Under the pieces are notes generated by a model that was given only the letters and a program-made list of their open reading frames with translations, was not told the DNA's origin and made no database searches. Position numbers and translations under genes: made by a program. Positions 40,185 through 50,671 of a stretch of 64,000 nucleotides of DNA are shown here, one piece after another. The stretch is from positions 1-64,000 of the forward strand of contig NZ_BSTF01000019.1 in assembly GCF_030269365.1 (NCBI RefSeq), given 5' to 3'. The DNA comes from Lentzea sp. NBRC 102530 (GTDB taxonomy: Bacteria; Actinomycetota; Actinomycetes; Mycobacteriales; Pseudonocardiaceae). How positions within the stretch are numbered: the stretch's first letter is position 1; each line of letters opens with the position of its first letter.

Positions 40185-41035
40185 GACTCACTTCCCTTGA
40201 GCGCGTGCGCGTCCGCCTCGTGGGCGGTACCGGCCACCCCGGCGACGTCGTCCGAGAGCTTGGACTTGTCGGTCGCCTCGATGACCTCGAACAGCGACTC
40301 CTCCGCCACCGTGCCGTCGGGCAGCAGGGCGGGGGTGGCCACCGAGTTCGCGGTGGCGAAGACGCCGGGTCCGGGCAGCGAGCCGACCCGCTTGCCCTCC
40401 TGGAAGCGCTCCTCGACGAGTTCCTTCTGCGTCTTCTTGGCGGGCTTCCCGTCACGGCCGACGAACGCCAGGATCATCGCGCCGAGGGCGGCGGTGATCA
40501 GCAGCGCCGAGGTGAGCTCGAACGCGAACAGGTAGTCCGTGAAGAGCTTCTGGCCGATGTTGCCGACGTTGCCGCCGTTGGTGGTGTTCGCCTCGGCGAG
40601 ACCGCGGGAGTCGACCGACGTGAGCGCGCGGGCGACCGAGCCGACCATCAGGATCGCGAACCCGATGCCGAGCAACGCGGCCGCGAGTCGTTGTCCCCGG
40701 ATGACTTCGACGACGGAGTCCGAACTGTCGCGGCCGACCATCATCAGCACGAACAGGAACAGCATCATGATCGCGCCGGTGTAGACGATGATCTGCACGA
40801 AGCCGAGGAACGGCGCCTGCTGGATCATGTACAGCACACCGAGGCTGAGCATCGTCACGACGAGCCAGAGCGCGGAGTGCACGGCGTTGCGCGCGAAGAG
40901 CATGCCGAGCGCGCCGGCCAGGGCCAGCGGACCCAGCACCCAGAACGAGATCGCCTCGCCCGTGGTGACCGTGTCGACCACGCGCTGCACCGGTTCCGGC
41001 TGCTGCTGCGCCAGGAAGCTGACGAGGAGGCTCAC
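40181..41035 (-). CDS. nuoJ: NADH-quinone oxidoreductase subunit J, 284 aa
   Basis: Five membrane helices; VVTMLSLGVLYMIQQAPFLG and IVYTGAIMMLFLFVLMMVGR (the pi-bulge helix) are typical. I take GTG 41035, which overlaps the nuoI stop (GTGA); the longer open frame reads antisense-free into nuoI and is not protein-like. The C-terminal 80 residues form a hydrophilic extension ending AHALKGSES that is common in actinobacteria and probably lies in the cytoplasm. Confidence 0.95.
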   Translation of the reverse strand: MSLLVSFLAQQQPEPVQRVVDTVTTGEAISFWVLGPLALAGALGMLFARNAVHSALWLVVTMLSLGVLYMIQQAPFLGFVQIIVYTGAIMMLFLFVLMMVGRDSSDSVVEVIRGQRLAAALLGIGFAILMVGSVARALTSVDSRGLAEANTTNGGNVGNIGQKLFTDYLFAFELTSALLITAALGAMILAFVGRDGKPAKKTQKELVEERFQEGKRVGSLPGPGVFATANSVATPALLPDGTVAEESLFEVIEATDKSKLSDDVAGVAGTAHEADAHALKGSES

Positions 41036-41565
41036 TGCTGGGCCCCCTTGCCTTCTTGGGCCACCTTCGCCAACTGCGGACCGTTCACGTAGTAGTCCTG
41101 CTCGTTGTCGCCCAACCGCATCGGGTGCGGCGGCTGCTCCATGCCGGGCAGCAGCGGGGCGAGCAGGTCCTCCTTCGTGAAGATCAGGTCCTGGCGGTTG
41201 TCGTCGGCGAGCTCGTACTCGTTCGTCATCGTGAGCGAACGGGTCGGGCAGGCCTCGATGCACAGGCCGCAGCCGATGCAGCGCAGGTAGTTGATCTGGT
41301 AGTCGGCACCGAAGCGCTCACCCGGTGAGTAGCGGGCTTCCTCGGTGTTGTCGCCACCCTCGACGAAGATCGCGTCCGCCGGGCAGGCCCACGCGCACAG
41401 CTCGCAGCCGACGCACTTCTCCAGCCCGTCCGGGTGCCGGTTCAGCTGGTGACGGCCGTGGAACCGCGGCGCGGTCACCTTCTTGACCTCGGGGTACTCC
41501 TCCGTCACCACCTTCTTGAACATGGTGCCGAAGGTGACGCCGAAGCCTTTCAGGGACTCGAACAT
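41032..41565 (-). CDS. nuoI: NADH-quinone oxidoreductase subunit I, 177 aa
   Basis: Two [4Fe-4S] ferredoxin motifs, CVGCELCAWACPADAIFV (about residues 51-68) and CIGCGLCIEACPTRSL (about 94-109), hold clusters N6a and N6b that pass electrons to NuoB. ATG 41565 is 2 bp after nuoH. The short C-terminal tail is unremarkable. Confidence 0.97.
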   Translation of the reverse strand: MFESLKGFGVTFGTMFKKVVTEEYPEVKKVTAPRFHGRHQLNRHPDGLEKCVGCELCAWACPADAIFVEGGDNTEEARYSPGERFGADYQINYLRCIGCGLCIEACPTRSLTMTNEYELADDNRQDLIFTKEDLLAPLLPGMEQPPHPMRLGDNEQDYYVNGPQLAKVAQEGKGAQQ

Positions 41566-41567
41566 CC

Positions 41568-42890
41568 CTACTCAGCCTCCTTACCGGTGGTGACGGCAGC
41601 CGTTTCCTGGGGAATGGTGGCGACCTTGACCTTGCGCTTGGGCGCTGACTTGGGGACCGCGAGGTCCAGCGGCGGGACGGGGAAGCCCGAACCCGCGAGC
41701 GGAACGCCCTTGGTGTCCTGGACCTTCTTGTCCGGCAGCAGGAACGAGACCAGCAGCACGAGCCCGACGATGACGCCGAGCGCGATGAGCCGCTGCGCCG
41801 TGGAGAGCTGCTGGATCGCACCGGTGCGGATGACCGCGACGGCCATGATCCAGACGAGGCTGGTCGGGACCAGCACCTTCCAGCCCAGGCGCATGAACTG
41901 GTCGTAGCGCATGCGGGGCAGCGTGCCGCGCAGCCAGATGAAGAGGAACAGGAAGGCCAGCGTCTTGATGATGAACCAGAGCAGGCCCCACCAGCCGGTG
42001 TTCATGAAGTCGCCGCTCCACGGGGCGTGGTAGCCACCGAGGAAGAGCGTCGTCGCGAGCGCCGACACCGTCACCATGTTCACGTACTCGGCGAGGAAGA
42101 ACAGCGCGAACTTCAGCGAGCTGTACTCCGTGTGGAAACCACCGACGAGCTCCGACTCGGCCTCGGGGAGGTCGAACGGGGCGCGGTTGGTCTCGCCGAC
42201 CATCGACACGACGTAGATCGCGAAGCTGGGGAAGAGCAGCAGGCCGAACCAGCCGGGCGCGAAGCCGAGCACCGTGGTCGCCTGCGCGCCGACGATGTCA
42301 CCGGTCGACATCGAGCCGGTGAACATGATCACCGCGACGATCGACAGGCCCATCGCGATCTCGTAGGAGATCACCTGCGCGGCCGACCGCAGCGCGCCGA
42401 GCAGCGGGTACGGCGAGCCGGAGGCCCAGCCGGACAGCACGATGCCGTAGACGCCGATCGAGGAGCAGGCGAGCACCACGAGCACGCCGACCGGGAGGTC
42501 GACGAGCTGCAGCGCGGTCTGCTGGCCGAACAGGTTGACCTCACCCGCGAGCGGGATCACCGAGAACGCGAGGAACGCGGGGATGCAGGAGATCACCGGG
42601 GCGAGGAAGAACACCCACTTGTCCGCGAGGACCGGGCGGATGTCCTCCTTGAACGCGAGCTTCAGACCGTCCGCGAGCGACTGGAGCCAGCCGTTCGGGC
42701 CGACCCGGTTGGGGCCGGGGCGGTGCTGCATGCGCGCGACGACCTTGCGCTCCCAGTTGATCATGAACAGGGTCATGACCACGAGGAAGGCGAAGATCGC
42801 GACGACCTTGATCAGGACGAGCCAGATCGGGTCGTCCGCGAGCAGTTCCGCGGTCTTCCCGTTCTCCGCCGCGAGGACGTGCTGGATCAT
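41568..42890 (-). CDS. nuoH: NADH-quinone oxidoreductase subunit H, 440 aa
   Basis: An eight-helix membrane subunit that forms part of the quinone chamber. RMQHRPGPNRVGPNGWLQSL near residue 60 and the ETNRAPFDLPEAESELVGGF loop are signatures. ATG 42890 overlaps nuoG by 4 bp. A hydrophilic, basic C-terminal extension of about 45 residues after the last helix contains PKSAPKRKVKVATIP. Confidence 0.96.
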   Translation of the reverse strand: MIQHVLAAENGKTAELLADDPIWLVLIKVVAIFAFLVVMTLFMINWERKVVARMQHRPGPNRVGPNGWLQSLADGLKLAFKEDIRPVLADKWVFFLAPVISCIPAFLAFSVIPLAGEVNLFGQQTALQLVDLPVGVLVVLACSSIGVYGIVLSGWASGSPYPLLGALRSAAQVISYEIAMGLSIVAVIMFTGSMSTGDIVGAQATTVLGFAPGWFGLLLFPSFAIYVVSMVGETNRAPFDLPEAESELVGGFHTEYSSLKFALFFLAEYVNMVTVSALATTLFLGGYHAPWSGDFMNTGWWGLLWFIIKTLAFLFLFIWLRGTLPRMRYDQFMRLGWKVLVPTSLVWIMAVAVIRTGAIQQLSTAQRLIALGVIVGLVLLVSFLLPDKKVQDTKGVPLAGSGFPVPPLDLAVPKSAPKRKVKVATIPQETAAVTTGKEAE

Positions 42891-45333
42891 GAGTTTCCTC
42901 CGCTGACGGAGACGATCGAACCGTGGCCCGCGCCGAGCGTGCGGCGCACGGTCACGTCACCCGAGTTGGTGGGCAGCCAGATGACGCCCTCGGGCAGGTC
43001 GTCGGTCTCGACCGGGAGCGTGATCGCGCCGCGGTCGGTGGAGACCGTGACCTGACCGCCGTTCTCCAGGCCGAACTGCTGTGCGGTGGCCTCGGCGACC
43101 TTCGCGACGACCGGGCGGGCCGTGCCGGCGAGGTGCGGCTCGTCGACCTGGAGCGAACCGTTGCCGATCAGGCGGTGCCAGGTGGCGAGGACGGCCTGGC
43201 CGGGACCGGCCGGGGAGACCAGCGGCGCGGCGACGTTCAGCGAGGAGCCGGTGACGGCGCCCTCACCGAGCCGGGCCAGGTCGGCGGCCGAGGCGGCGGG
43301 CGTCTGCGTGAACAGGTCCGCGTCCATCTCCACCGCGAGGGTGTCGAGCACGCGGCAGTCCGGCAGCGACCCGGTGCCTTCGAGCGTCAGGCCGAACTCG
43401 CGGCGGCGGCCCTCCCAGTTGAGGAAGCTGCCGGCCTTCTCGACCGCCGGGGCGATCGGGAGCACGACGTCGGCGTACGCGGTGACCGCGCTCGGACGCA
43501 TCTCCAGGCTGACGATGAAACCGGCCCCCGCCAACGCCTTCTCCGCGAGTCGCGGGTCCGGCAGGTCGAACGGGTCGACGCCGCCGACCAGCAGGCCGGA
43601 CAGCTCGCCGTTCGCGGCGGCCTCGAGGATGCCCGTGGTGTCGCGGCCGGGGGTCGCGGGCAGCGAGCCCTCCTCGACACCCCAGGTGCGCTCGACCTCG
43701 GTGCGCGCGGTGGCGTTGCTGACGTGGCGACCGCCGGGCAGCAGGTTCGGCGTGGCACCGACCGCGAGCGCGCCGCGCTCACCGGCACGGCGGGGAATCC
43801 ACGCGACCTTGGCGCCGGTGCGCTCCGCGAGCCTCGCGACCGCGGTGAACGCGCCGGGGATCACGGCGGCGCGTTCGCCGACCAGGATCACCGCGCCGGG
43901 CTTGGACAGCAGCTCGACGACGTCGGAAGCGTGCTCCGGCAACGCGTTGATGGCGTTCGCCTCGGCACCGGGCACGCAGGCGAGCAGCGTGCCGAACGTC
44001 TTCTCCACGGCCGGGGTCGTGAACTGACCGAGGTGGAAGACCTTCGTCCTGCCGGTGCGCGCGGCCTTGCGCAGGCGCAGGAAGACGATCGGCGCCTCTT
44101 CCTCGGGCTCGAACGCGACCAGCAGGGCGGCCGGTGCGGCCTCGATGCCCTGGAAGGTCACGCCGTTGTCCGGGTTGGTGAACACCGTGGTGCCGGACAG
44201 GAACTCCAGCTCCTCGGCGCTGTGCGGCCGGGCGCGGAAGTCGATGTCGTTGGTGTGCAACGCGATCCGGGCGAACTTCGAGTACGCGTAGGCGTCCTCG
44301 ACGGTCAGCCGGCCACCGGTCAGCACGCCGACGCCGTTCGCGTCCCGTGCCGCCAGCAGACCCGCGGACGCGACCTGCAGAGCCTCGGTCCAGGACGACT
44401 CGCGCAGCTCACCGGACTCCGCGTCGCGCACCAGCGGCCGCTTGAAGCGGTCACCGGTCGTGGCGTAGCGGAAGGCGAACCGGCCCTTGTCGCAGATCCA
44501 CTCCTCGTTGACCTGCGGGTCGTCGCCGGCGAGCTTGCGCTGCACCTTGCCGCGCCGCCAGTCGGTGCGCTCGGCACACCCGGAGGAGCAGTGCTCGCAC
44601 ACGCTCGGCGTCGACACGAGGTCGAACGGCCGGGCGCGGAAGCGGTAGGCGGCACTCGTCAGGGCGCCGACCGGGCAGATCTGGATGGTGTTGCCGGAGA
44701 AGTAGCTCTGGAACGGCTTCTCCTTCGCCACACCGATCTGCTGCTGCGCACCGCGCTCGAGCAGCTCGATGAACGGGTCGCCGGCGATCTGCGCGGAGAA
44801 CCGGGTGCAGCGCTGGCAGAGCACGCAGCGTTCGCGGTCGAGCAGCACCTGCGTGGAGATGTTGATCGGCTTCGGGAACGTCCGCTTGTGCTCGTGGAAG
44901 CGGGAGTCGCTGCGACCGTGGGCGATCGCCTGGTTCTGCAGCGGGCACTCACCGCCCTTGTCGCAGATCGGACAGTCCAGCGGGTGGTTGATGAGCAGCA
45001 GCTCCATCACACCCTGCTGGGCCTTGTCCGCGACCGGCGAGGTCAGCTGGGTCTTCACGACCATGCCGTCCGCGACCGTCATCGTGCAGGAGGCCTGCGG
45101 CTTCGGCATCGGCCGGCCGCCCATCTCGACCTCGACGAGGCACTGGCGGCAGGCGCCCGCGGGCTCCAGCAGCGGGTGGTCGCAGAAGCGCGGGATGACC
45201 GTGCCGAGGCGCTCGGCCGTGCGGATCAGCAGCTCGCCCTTGGGCGCGACGACGGTCTCGCCGTCGATGACGAGCTTGACGTGACCCTCGGGCACGACGA
45301 CGTCGTCGGTGCTGTTCTTGTCAGGGGCGATGG

Positions 45334-45337
<4 letters not shown>
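42887..45337 (-). CDS. nuoG: NADH-quinone oxidoreductase subunit G, 816 aa
   Basis: The N-terminal 2Fe-2S domain has cysteines in FCDHPLLEPAGACRQCLVEV, followed by the His-ligated cluster (HPLDCPICDKGGECPLQNQA) and a further 4Fe-4S region (RCVLCQRCTRF). The C-terminal two-thirds is a molybdopterin-oxidoreductase-like fold without cofactor. ATG 45337 overlaps the nuoF stop (ATGA); the upstream extension to 45376 lies inside nuoF. It passes electrons from NuoF to NuoI. Confidence 0.96.
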
Positions 45338-46614
<1,277 letters not shown>

Positions 46615-46622
46615 TTTCGTCC

Positions 46623-47342
46623 CTACTTCTTTTCCGGCAGGGCGGGGAACTCGGCGTTGGCCGGCATGGCCGGCGCGTCCCAGCCGCGTTCCTGGGCGAT
46701 CTGGGCGCCGCGCAACGACTCCGGCGCCGCCGACGGGCCGTCGAGGTCGGCGTCGCGACCCTCGAAGAACCCGGCCAGCTGGAGCTCGGCCTGCTTGAAG
46801 TCGGTGAGCGGGGCACCGCGCGTCGGGTCCGGCTTCTCCCCCGACTGCAACGCCTTCACGAGTCCCAGCGCCTTCTCGGGCGTCTGGTTGTCGTAGAACT
46901 CGTAGTTCACCTGCAGCACCGGGCCGAGGTCGCACGCGGCGAGGCACTCGGCGTGCTCCAGGGTGATCGAGCCCGGCGTGCCCGGCTCGCCCGCGGTCTC
47001 CTCGTGGCCCACGCCGAGGTGGTCCTTGAGGGTCTTGTAGATGTCGTCGCCGCCCAGCGCCGCGCACAGCGTGTTGGTGCAGACGCTCACGAGGTGCTCA
47101 CCGCACGGGCGGCGCTTGTACATCGTGTAGAACGTCGCGACCGCGCTGACCTCGGCCTCGGTCAGGTCGAGCTGTCCGGCGCAGAACCGGATGCCCTCCT
47201 GCGAGACGAAGCCCTCCACGGACTGCACGAGGTGCAGCATCGGGAGCAGCGCGCTGCGGGACTGCGGGTAGCGGGCGATGATCGCCTGCGCGCGGTCCAC
47301 AGTGGACTGGTCGAACGTGGTGTTCTCAGCTGCCTGGGTCAT
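46623..47342 (-). CDS. nuoE: NADH-quinone oxidoreductase subunit E, 239 aa
   Basis: A thioredoxin-like 2Fe-2S subunit. The cluster cysteines lie in VCTNTLC and AECLAACD (residues about 84-128). ATG 47342 overlaps the nuoD stop by 4 bp. A hydrophilic C-terminal tail of about 60 residues (ending FPALPEKK) is longer than in the enterobacterial protein but common in actinobacteria. Confidence 0.96.
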   Translation of the reverse strand: MTQAAENTTFDQSTVDRAQAIIARYPQSRSALLPMLHLVQSVEGFVSQEGIRFCAGQLDLTEAEVSAVATFYTMYKRRPCGEHLVSVCTNTLCAALGGDDIYKTLKDHLGVGHEETAGEPGTPGSITLEHAECLAACDLGPVLQVNYEFYDNQTPEKALGLVKALQSGEKPDPTRGAPLTDFKQAELQLAGFFEGRDADLDGPSAAPESLRGAQIAQERGWDAPAMPANAEFPALPEKK

Positions 47343-48739
47343 CGGTCGCAACCACCCATCACCGGGTCGATCGAGGCGACGGCGGCGATCACGTCGGCGA
47401 CCATGCCGCCCTCGCACATCGCGGGCATCGACTGCAGGTTCACGAAACTGGGCTCGCGCAGGTGCACGCGCATCGGCCTGGTGCCGCCGTCGGAGACGAC
47501 GTGGTAGCCGAGCTCGCCGCGCGGCGACTCGACCGGCACGTAGACCTGGCCGGGCGGCACCTTGAAGCCCTCGGTCACCAGCTTGAAGTGGTGGATCAGG
47601 GACTCCATGGACTGGCCCATGATCTTGCGGACGTGCTCGAGCGAGTTGCCCATGCCGTCGCTGCCGATCGTGAGCTGCGCGGGCCACGCGATCTTCGCGT
47701 CCTCGACCATCACCGGACCGGTCGGCAGGCTCTTCACGACCTGCTTGATGATCTTCAGCGACTGGTGCATCTCCTCGAGCCGCAGCAGGTACCGCGCGAA
47801 GCAGTCCGCCGCGTTCGAGGTGGGGACGTCGAAGTTGTAGTTCTCGTAGCCGCTGTACGGCTCGACCTTGCGCAGGTCCCAGGCGAGGCCCGCGGAGCGC
47901 AGGATCGGGCCGGTGATGCCGAGCGCGAGGCACGCGTCGACGGGCAGGTAGCCCACGCCCGCGAGGCGGTTGCGCCAGATCGGCTGGCCGGTGAGCAGCT
48001 TGTCGTAGTCCGGGAGCCGCTTCTCCATGACCTTGACGAACGCGTTGATCTTCTCGACCGCGTCCGCCGGGAGGTCCTGCGCGAGACCGCCGGGGCGGAT
48101 GAACGCGTGGTTCATGCGCAGACCGGTGAGGTGCTCCAGCAGGTGCAGCGCCTCCTCGCGCTCGCGGAAGCCGGAGGTCATGCCGGTGAGGGCACCGAGC
48201 TCCATGCCGCCGGTGGCGAGCGCGACGAGGTGCGAGCTGATCCGGTTGAGCTCCATGAGGAGCACGCGGATCGCCTGCGCCTTGTCCGGCACCGTGACGC
48301 CGAGCAGCTTCTCGACGCTCATGCAGTACGCCGCCTCGTGGTGCAGCGGCGCGAGGTAGTCGGTGCGCGTGACGAAGGTGACGCCCTGGACCCAGTTCCG
48401 GTACTCGACGTTCTTCTCGATGCCGGTGTGCAGGTAGCCGATGACGCTGCGGGCGTGCGTGACCGTCTCGCCCTCGAGCTCCAGCACGAGGCGGAGCACG
48501 CCGTGGGTCGACGGGTGCTGCGGGCCGAGGTTCATGACGATGCGCTCGTCGTGGACGGCGTCCGCGAGCACCTCGTCCCAGTCGCCGCCGGTCACCGTGT
48601 AGACGGTGCCCTCGGTGGTGCGCCGGGACTCGGCGACCTCCGTGTCGACGTTCGTGCGGGTGTCGACGTCGTCCGTGCTGTCGCTACCGGTGGCGCTGGT
48701 GTTCGTCCCGGTGGTGACGTCCGAAAGCCGCTCGGTCAT
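47339..48739 (-). CDS. nuoD: NADH-quinone oxidoreductase subunit D, 466 aa
   Basis: The 49-kDa-type subunit, which lines the quinone site with NuoB. NLGPQHPSTHGVLRL near residue 70 contains the conserved quinone-site His, with later RTDYLAPLHHEAAYC and the C-terminal DPVMGGCDR. An N-terminal extension of about 50 polar residues precedes the core. ATG 48739 overlaps nuoC by 4 bp. Confidence 0.96.
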   Translation of the reverse strand: MTERLSDVTTGTNTSATGSDSTDDVDTRTNVDTEVAESRRTTEGTVYTVTGGDWDEVLADAVHDERIVMNLGPQHPSTHGVLRLVLELEGETVTHARSVIGYLHTGIEKNVEYRNWVQGVTFVTRTDYLAPLHHEAAYCMSVEKLLGVTVPDKAQAIRVLLMELNRISSHLVALATGGMELGALTGMTSGFREREEALHLLEHLTGLRMNHAFIRPGGLAQDLPADAVEKINAFVKVMEKRLPDYDKLLTGQPIWRNRLAGVGYLPVDACLALGITGPILRSAGLAWDLRKVEPYSGYENYNFDVPTSNAADCFARYLLRLEEMHQSLKIIKQVVKSLPTGPVMVEDAKIAWPAQLTIGSDGMGNSLEHVRKIMGQSMESLIHHFKLVTEGFKVPPGQVYVPVESPRGELGYHVVSDGGTRPMRVHLREPSFVNLQSMPAMCEGGMVADVIAAVASIDPVMGGCDR

Positions 48740-49485
48740 GAGTACGACCGCCTCTGGTCCGGCGGAGGAATCTCCGCGCCCTTGTACTCGACCGGAATGC
48801 CGCCCAGCGGGTAGTCCTTGCGCTGCGGGTGGCCGTCCCAGTCGTCCGGCATGAGGATGCGGGTCAGTCCGGGGTGACCGTCGTAGATGATCCCGAACAT
48901 GTCCCAGGTCTCGCGCTCCTGCCAGTCCGCCGTCGGGTAGACCTCGACGAGGCTCGGCACGTGCGGGTGCTCGACGTCGACCGCGACCTCCAGCCGGACG
49001 CGGCGGCGGTACGTCATCGACGTGAGGTGGGTGACCGAGTGCAGGCGCTGCGGCACCTCGGCGCCGTAGTCCACACCGGACACCGAACTGCAGAGCTCGA
49101 AGCGCAGCGACGGGGTGTCGCGGAAGATCCGCGCGACCTCCAGCAGCGTCTCCGGCCTGAGGTAGAAGGTGATCTCGCCGCGGTCGACCGTCACCTGCTG
49201 CACCGTGTCGGCGGGCAGGTCCTTGTCGGCGATGGCGGCGAACAGCTCGTCCGCGACCTCGTCGAACCAGCCGCCGAACGGGCGCTCGGACGGAGCCGCG
49301 ACGTGGGCGGGCAGGCGCAGGCCGCCGAAGCCGGACGTGTCACCGGAGCCGGTGACGCCGAAGAGGCCCTTGCGCTCTTTGCCCGCGAGGATCGGCGCCT
49401 TGGCCGACGCGTCGTTCGGGTTGGTCTTCTCGAGGTCCTCTCCCGCGCGGTTGACGCTGGAGTGCTCTCCCCCTGGCTCGGTCAC
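48736..49485 (-). CDS. nuoC: NADH-quinone oxidoreductase subunit C, 249 aa
   Basis: The 30-kDa-type subunit, recognised by YPTADWQERETWDMFGIIYD and HPGLTRILMPDDWDGHPQRK, YPLGGIPVEYKGAEIPPPD near the C-terminus. GTG 49485 overlaps the nuoB stop (GTGA). About 80 residues at the N-terminus are polar and actinobacterial in character. Confidence 0.95.
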   Translation of the reverse strand: MTEPGGEHSSVNRAGEDLEKTNPNDASAKAPILAGKERKGLFGVTGSGDTSGFGGLRLPAHVAAPSERPFGGWFDEVADELFAAIADKDLPADTVQQVTVDRGEITFYLRPETLLEVARIFRDTPSLRFELCSSVSGVDYGAEVPQRLHSVTHLTSMTYRRRVRLEVAVDVEHPHVPSLVEVYPTADWQERETWDMFGIIYDGHPGLTRILMPDDWDGHPQRKDYPLGGIPVEYKGAEIPPPDQRRSYS

Positions 49486-50033
49486 TTCTTCCTCGCAAAA
49501 CGCTCGGACGACGGGATGAGATCGGTGCGGTAGCCCGAGTCGGCGAGTGCCTTGGCGCGCACGGCGTTCAGCGGCTCGTCCATGATCTTGGCGTGGATCT
49601 TGAGGATCGCGTCCATCAACATCTCCGGCCGCGGCGGGCAGCCCGGCAGGTACATGTCGACGGGCACGACGTGGTCGACGCCCTGCACCACCGCGTAGTT
49701 GTTGAACATGCCGCCCGTACTGGCGCACACGCCCATCGCCAGCACCCAGCGCGGCTCGGGCATCTGGTCGTAGATCTGCCGCAGCACCGGCGCCATCTTG
49801 TTGGTGACGCGGCCGGCCACGATCATCAGGTCCGCCTGGCGCGGTGAGGCCCGGAAGACCTCCATGCCGAAGCGGGCGAGGTCGTAGCGCGGACCACCCG
49901 TCGTCATCATCTCGATGGCGCAGCAGGCCAGGCCGAAGGTGGCAGGCCAGAGCGAGGACTTGCGGGTCCAGTTGACCAGCTTCTCGACGCTGACCAGCAG
50001 GATGCCGTTCGGGAGCTTCTCCTCGAGACCCAT
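49482..50033 (-). CDS. nuoB: NADH-quinone oxidoreductase subunit B, 183 aa
   Basis: Carries the terminal cluster N2. The unusual adjacent cysteine pair is in LACCAIEMM (about residues 36-44), with further ligands in GVCASTGGMF and PGCPPRPEMLM. ATG 50033 lies 7 bp after nuoA. Length is typical. Confidence 0.97.
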   Translation of the reverse strand: MGLEEKLPNGILLVSVEKLVNWTRKSSLWPATFGLACCAIEMMTTGGPRYDLARFGMEVFRASPRQADLMIVAGRVTNKMAPVLRQIYDQMPEPRWVLAMGVCASTGGMFNNYAVVQGVDHVVPVDMYLPGCPPRPEMLMDAILKIHAKIMDEPLNAVRAKALADSGYRTDLIPSSERFARKK

Positions 50034-50040
50034 GACTTCC

Positions 50041-50406
50041 TCAGTTCCAGTCGAGGCCGCCGCGACGCCACACGTAGACGTACGCGAAGCCGACCGTGGC
50101 GACGAACAGGACGATCTCCACCAGCCCGAACAGGCCGAGCTTGTCGGCCGCTACGGCGAACGGGTAGAGGAAGACCATTTCGATGTCGAACAAGATGAAC
50201 AGCATCGCCGTCAGGTAGTAGGCGACGGGCATGCGCCCACCACCCACGACCGGCTGCGGGCTCGGCTCGATGCCGCACTCGTACGCGTCGAGCTTCGCCT
50301 TGTTGTAGCGGCGGGGTCCGATGTAGGGAGCTGCGGTCACCGAGAACAGCGCGAACGCCCCGGCAAGCGCGAACATCAATACGAGGGGGAGGTAAGGGTC
50401 AAGCAC
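50041..50406 (-). CDS. nuoA: NADH-quinone oxidoreductase subunit A, 121 aa
   Basis: Three membrane helices with the conserved loop KLDAYECGIEPSPQPVVGGG between the first two and MLFILFDIEMVFLYPFAVA as the second. GTG 50406 is used, with GGAAAGG and GGAG upstream; the longer frame to 50439 is in the leader. First gene of the operon, behind the Rex-type operators. Confidence 0.96.
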   Translation of the reverse strand: MLDPYLPLVLMFALAGAFALFSVTAAPYIGPRRYNKAKLDAYECGIEPSPQPVVGGGRMPVAYYLTAMLFILFDIEMVFLYPFAVAADKLGLFGLVEIVLFVATVGFAYVYVWRRGGLDWN

Positions 50407-50462
50407 GCTCCGTCGTCCTTTCCTCGCGGTCGACCGCACCCTAAGGGTGTTGTTCTGCGACT

Positions 50463-50488
50463 CGTTTGTTAGGCGGACCTAACAAACG
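50463..50488. promoter_or_regulatory. 11-bp perfect palindrome before nuoA
   Basis: CGTTTGTTAGG (50463-50473) and CCTAACAAACG (50478-50488) flank a 4-bp centre. It abuts the first Rex-type site and lies 57 bp from the nuoA start, so it is either a third operator or a leader hairpin. Confidence 0.65.
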
Positions 50489-50489
50489 C

Positions 50490-50507
50490 TTGTGAAACAG
50501 TTCACAA
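50490..50507. promoter_or_regulatory. Rex-type operator 1
   Basis: TTGTGAAACAGTTCACAA has perfect 7-bp arms (TTGTGAA-N4-TTCACAA). It matches the Rex operator consensus known from Streptomyces coelicolor, where Rex senses the NADH/NAD ratio and controls nuo and cyd genes. No rex gene is in the window. Confidence 0.85.
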
Positions 50508-50521
50508 GCTTGATCACACTG

Positions 50522-50539
50522 TTGTGAAGTGATTCACAA
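50522..50539. promoter_or_regulatory. Rex-type operator 2
   Basis: TTGTGAAGTGATTCACAA, again with perfect 7-bp arms. Its centre is 32 bp from that of operator 1, close to three helical turns, so two Rex dimers could bind the same face of the DNA. Confidence 0.85.
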
Positions 50540-50623
50540 GGTCGCTCGCCAGTGTAGAACGCCTGTAAATGACCTAGATCACAGGGTCTAACCTGGGGCT
50601 TTAACTTGCCCGACACATGCGAA

Positions 50624-50654
50624 ACGGCACCGGCTCGTATTGAGCCGGTGCCGT
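50624..50654 (-). terminator. Terminator after the menJ-like gene
   Basis: ACGGCACCGGCTC (50624-50636) and GAGCCGGTGCCGT (50642-50654) form a perfect 13-bp stem with a 5-nt loop, 18 bp after the stop of the minus-strand reductase gene. It insulates that gene from the nuo promoter. Confidence 0.85.
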
Positions 50655-50671
50655 CACCTATTCGGAGTAAT

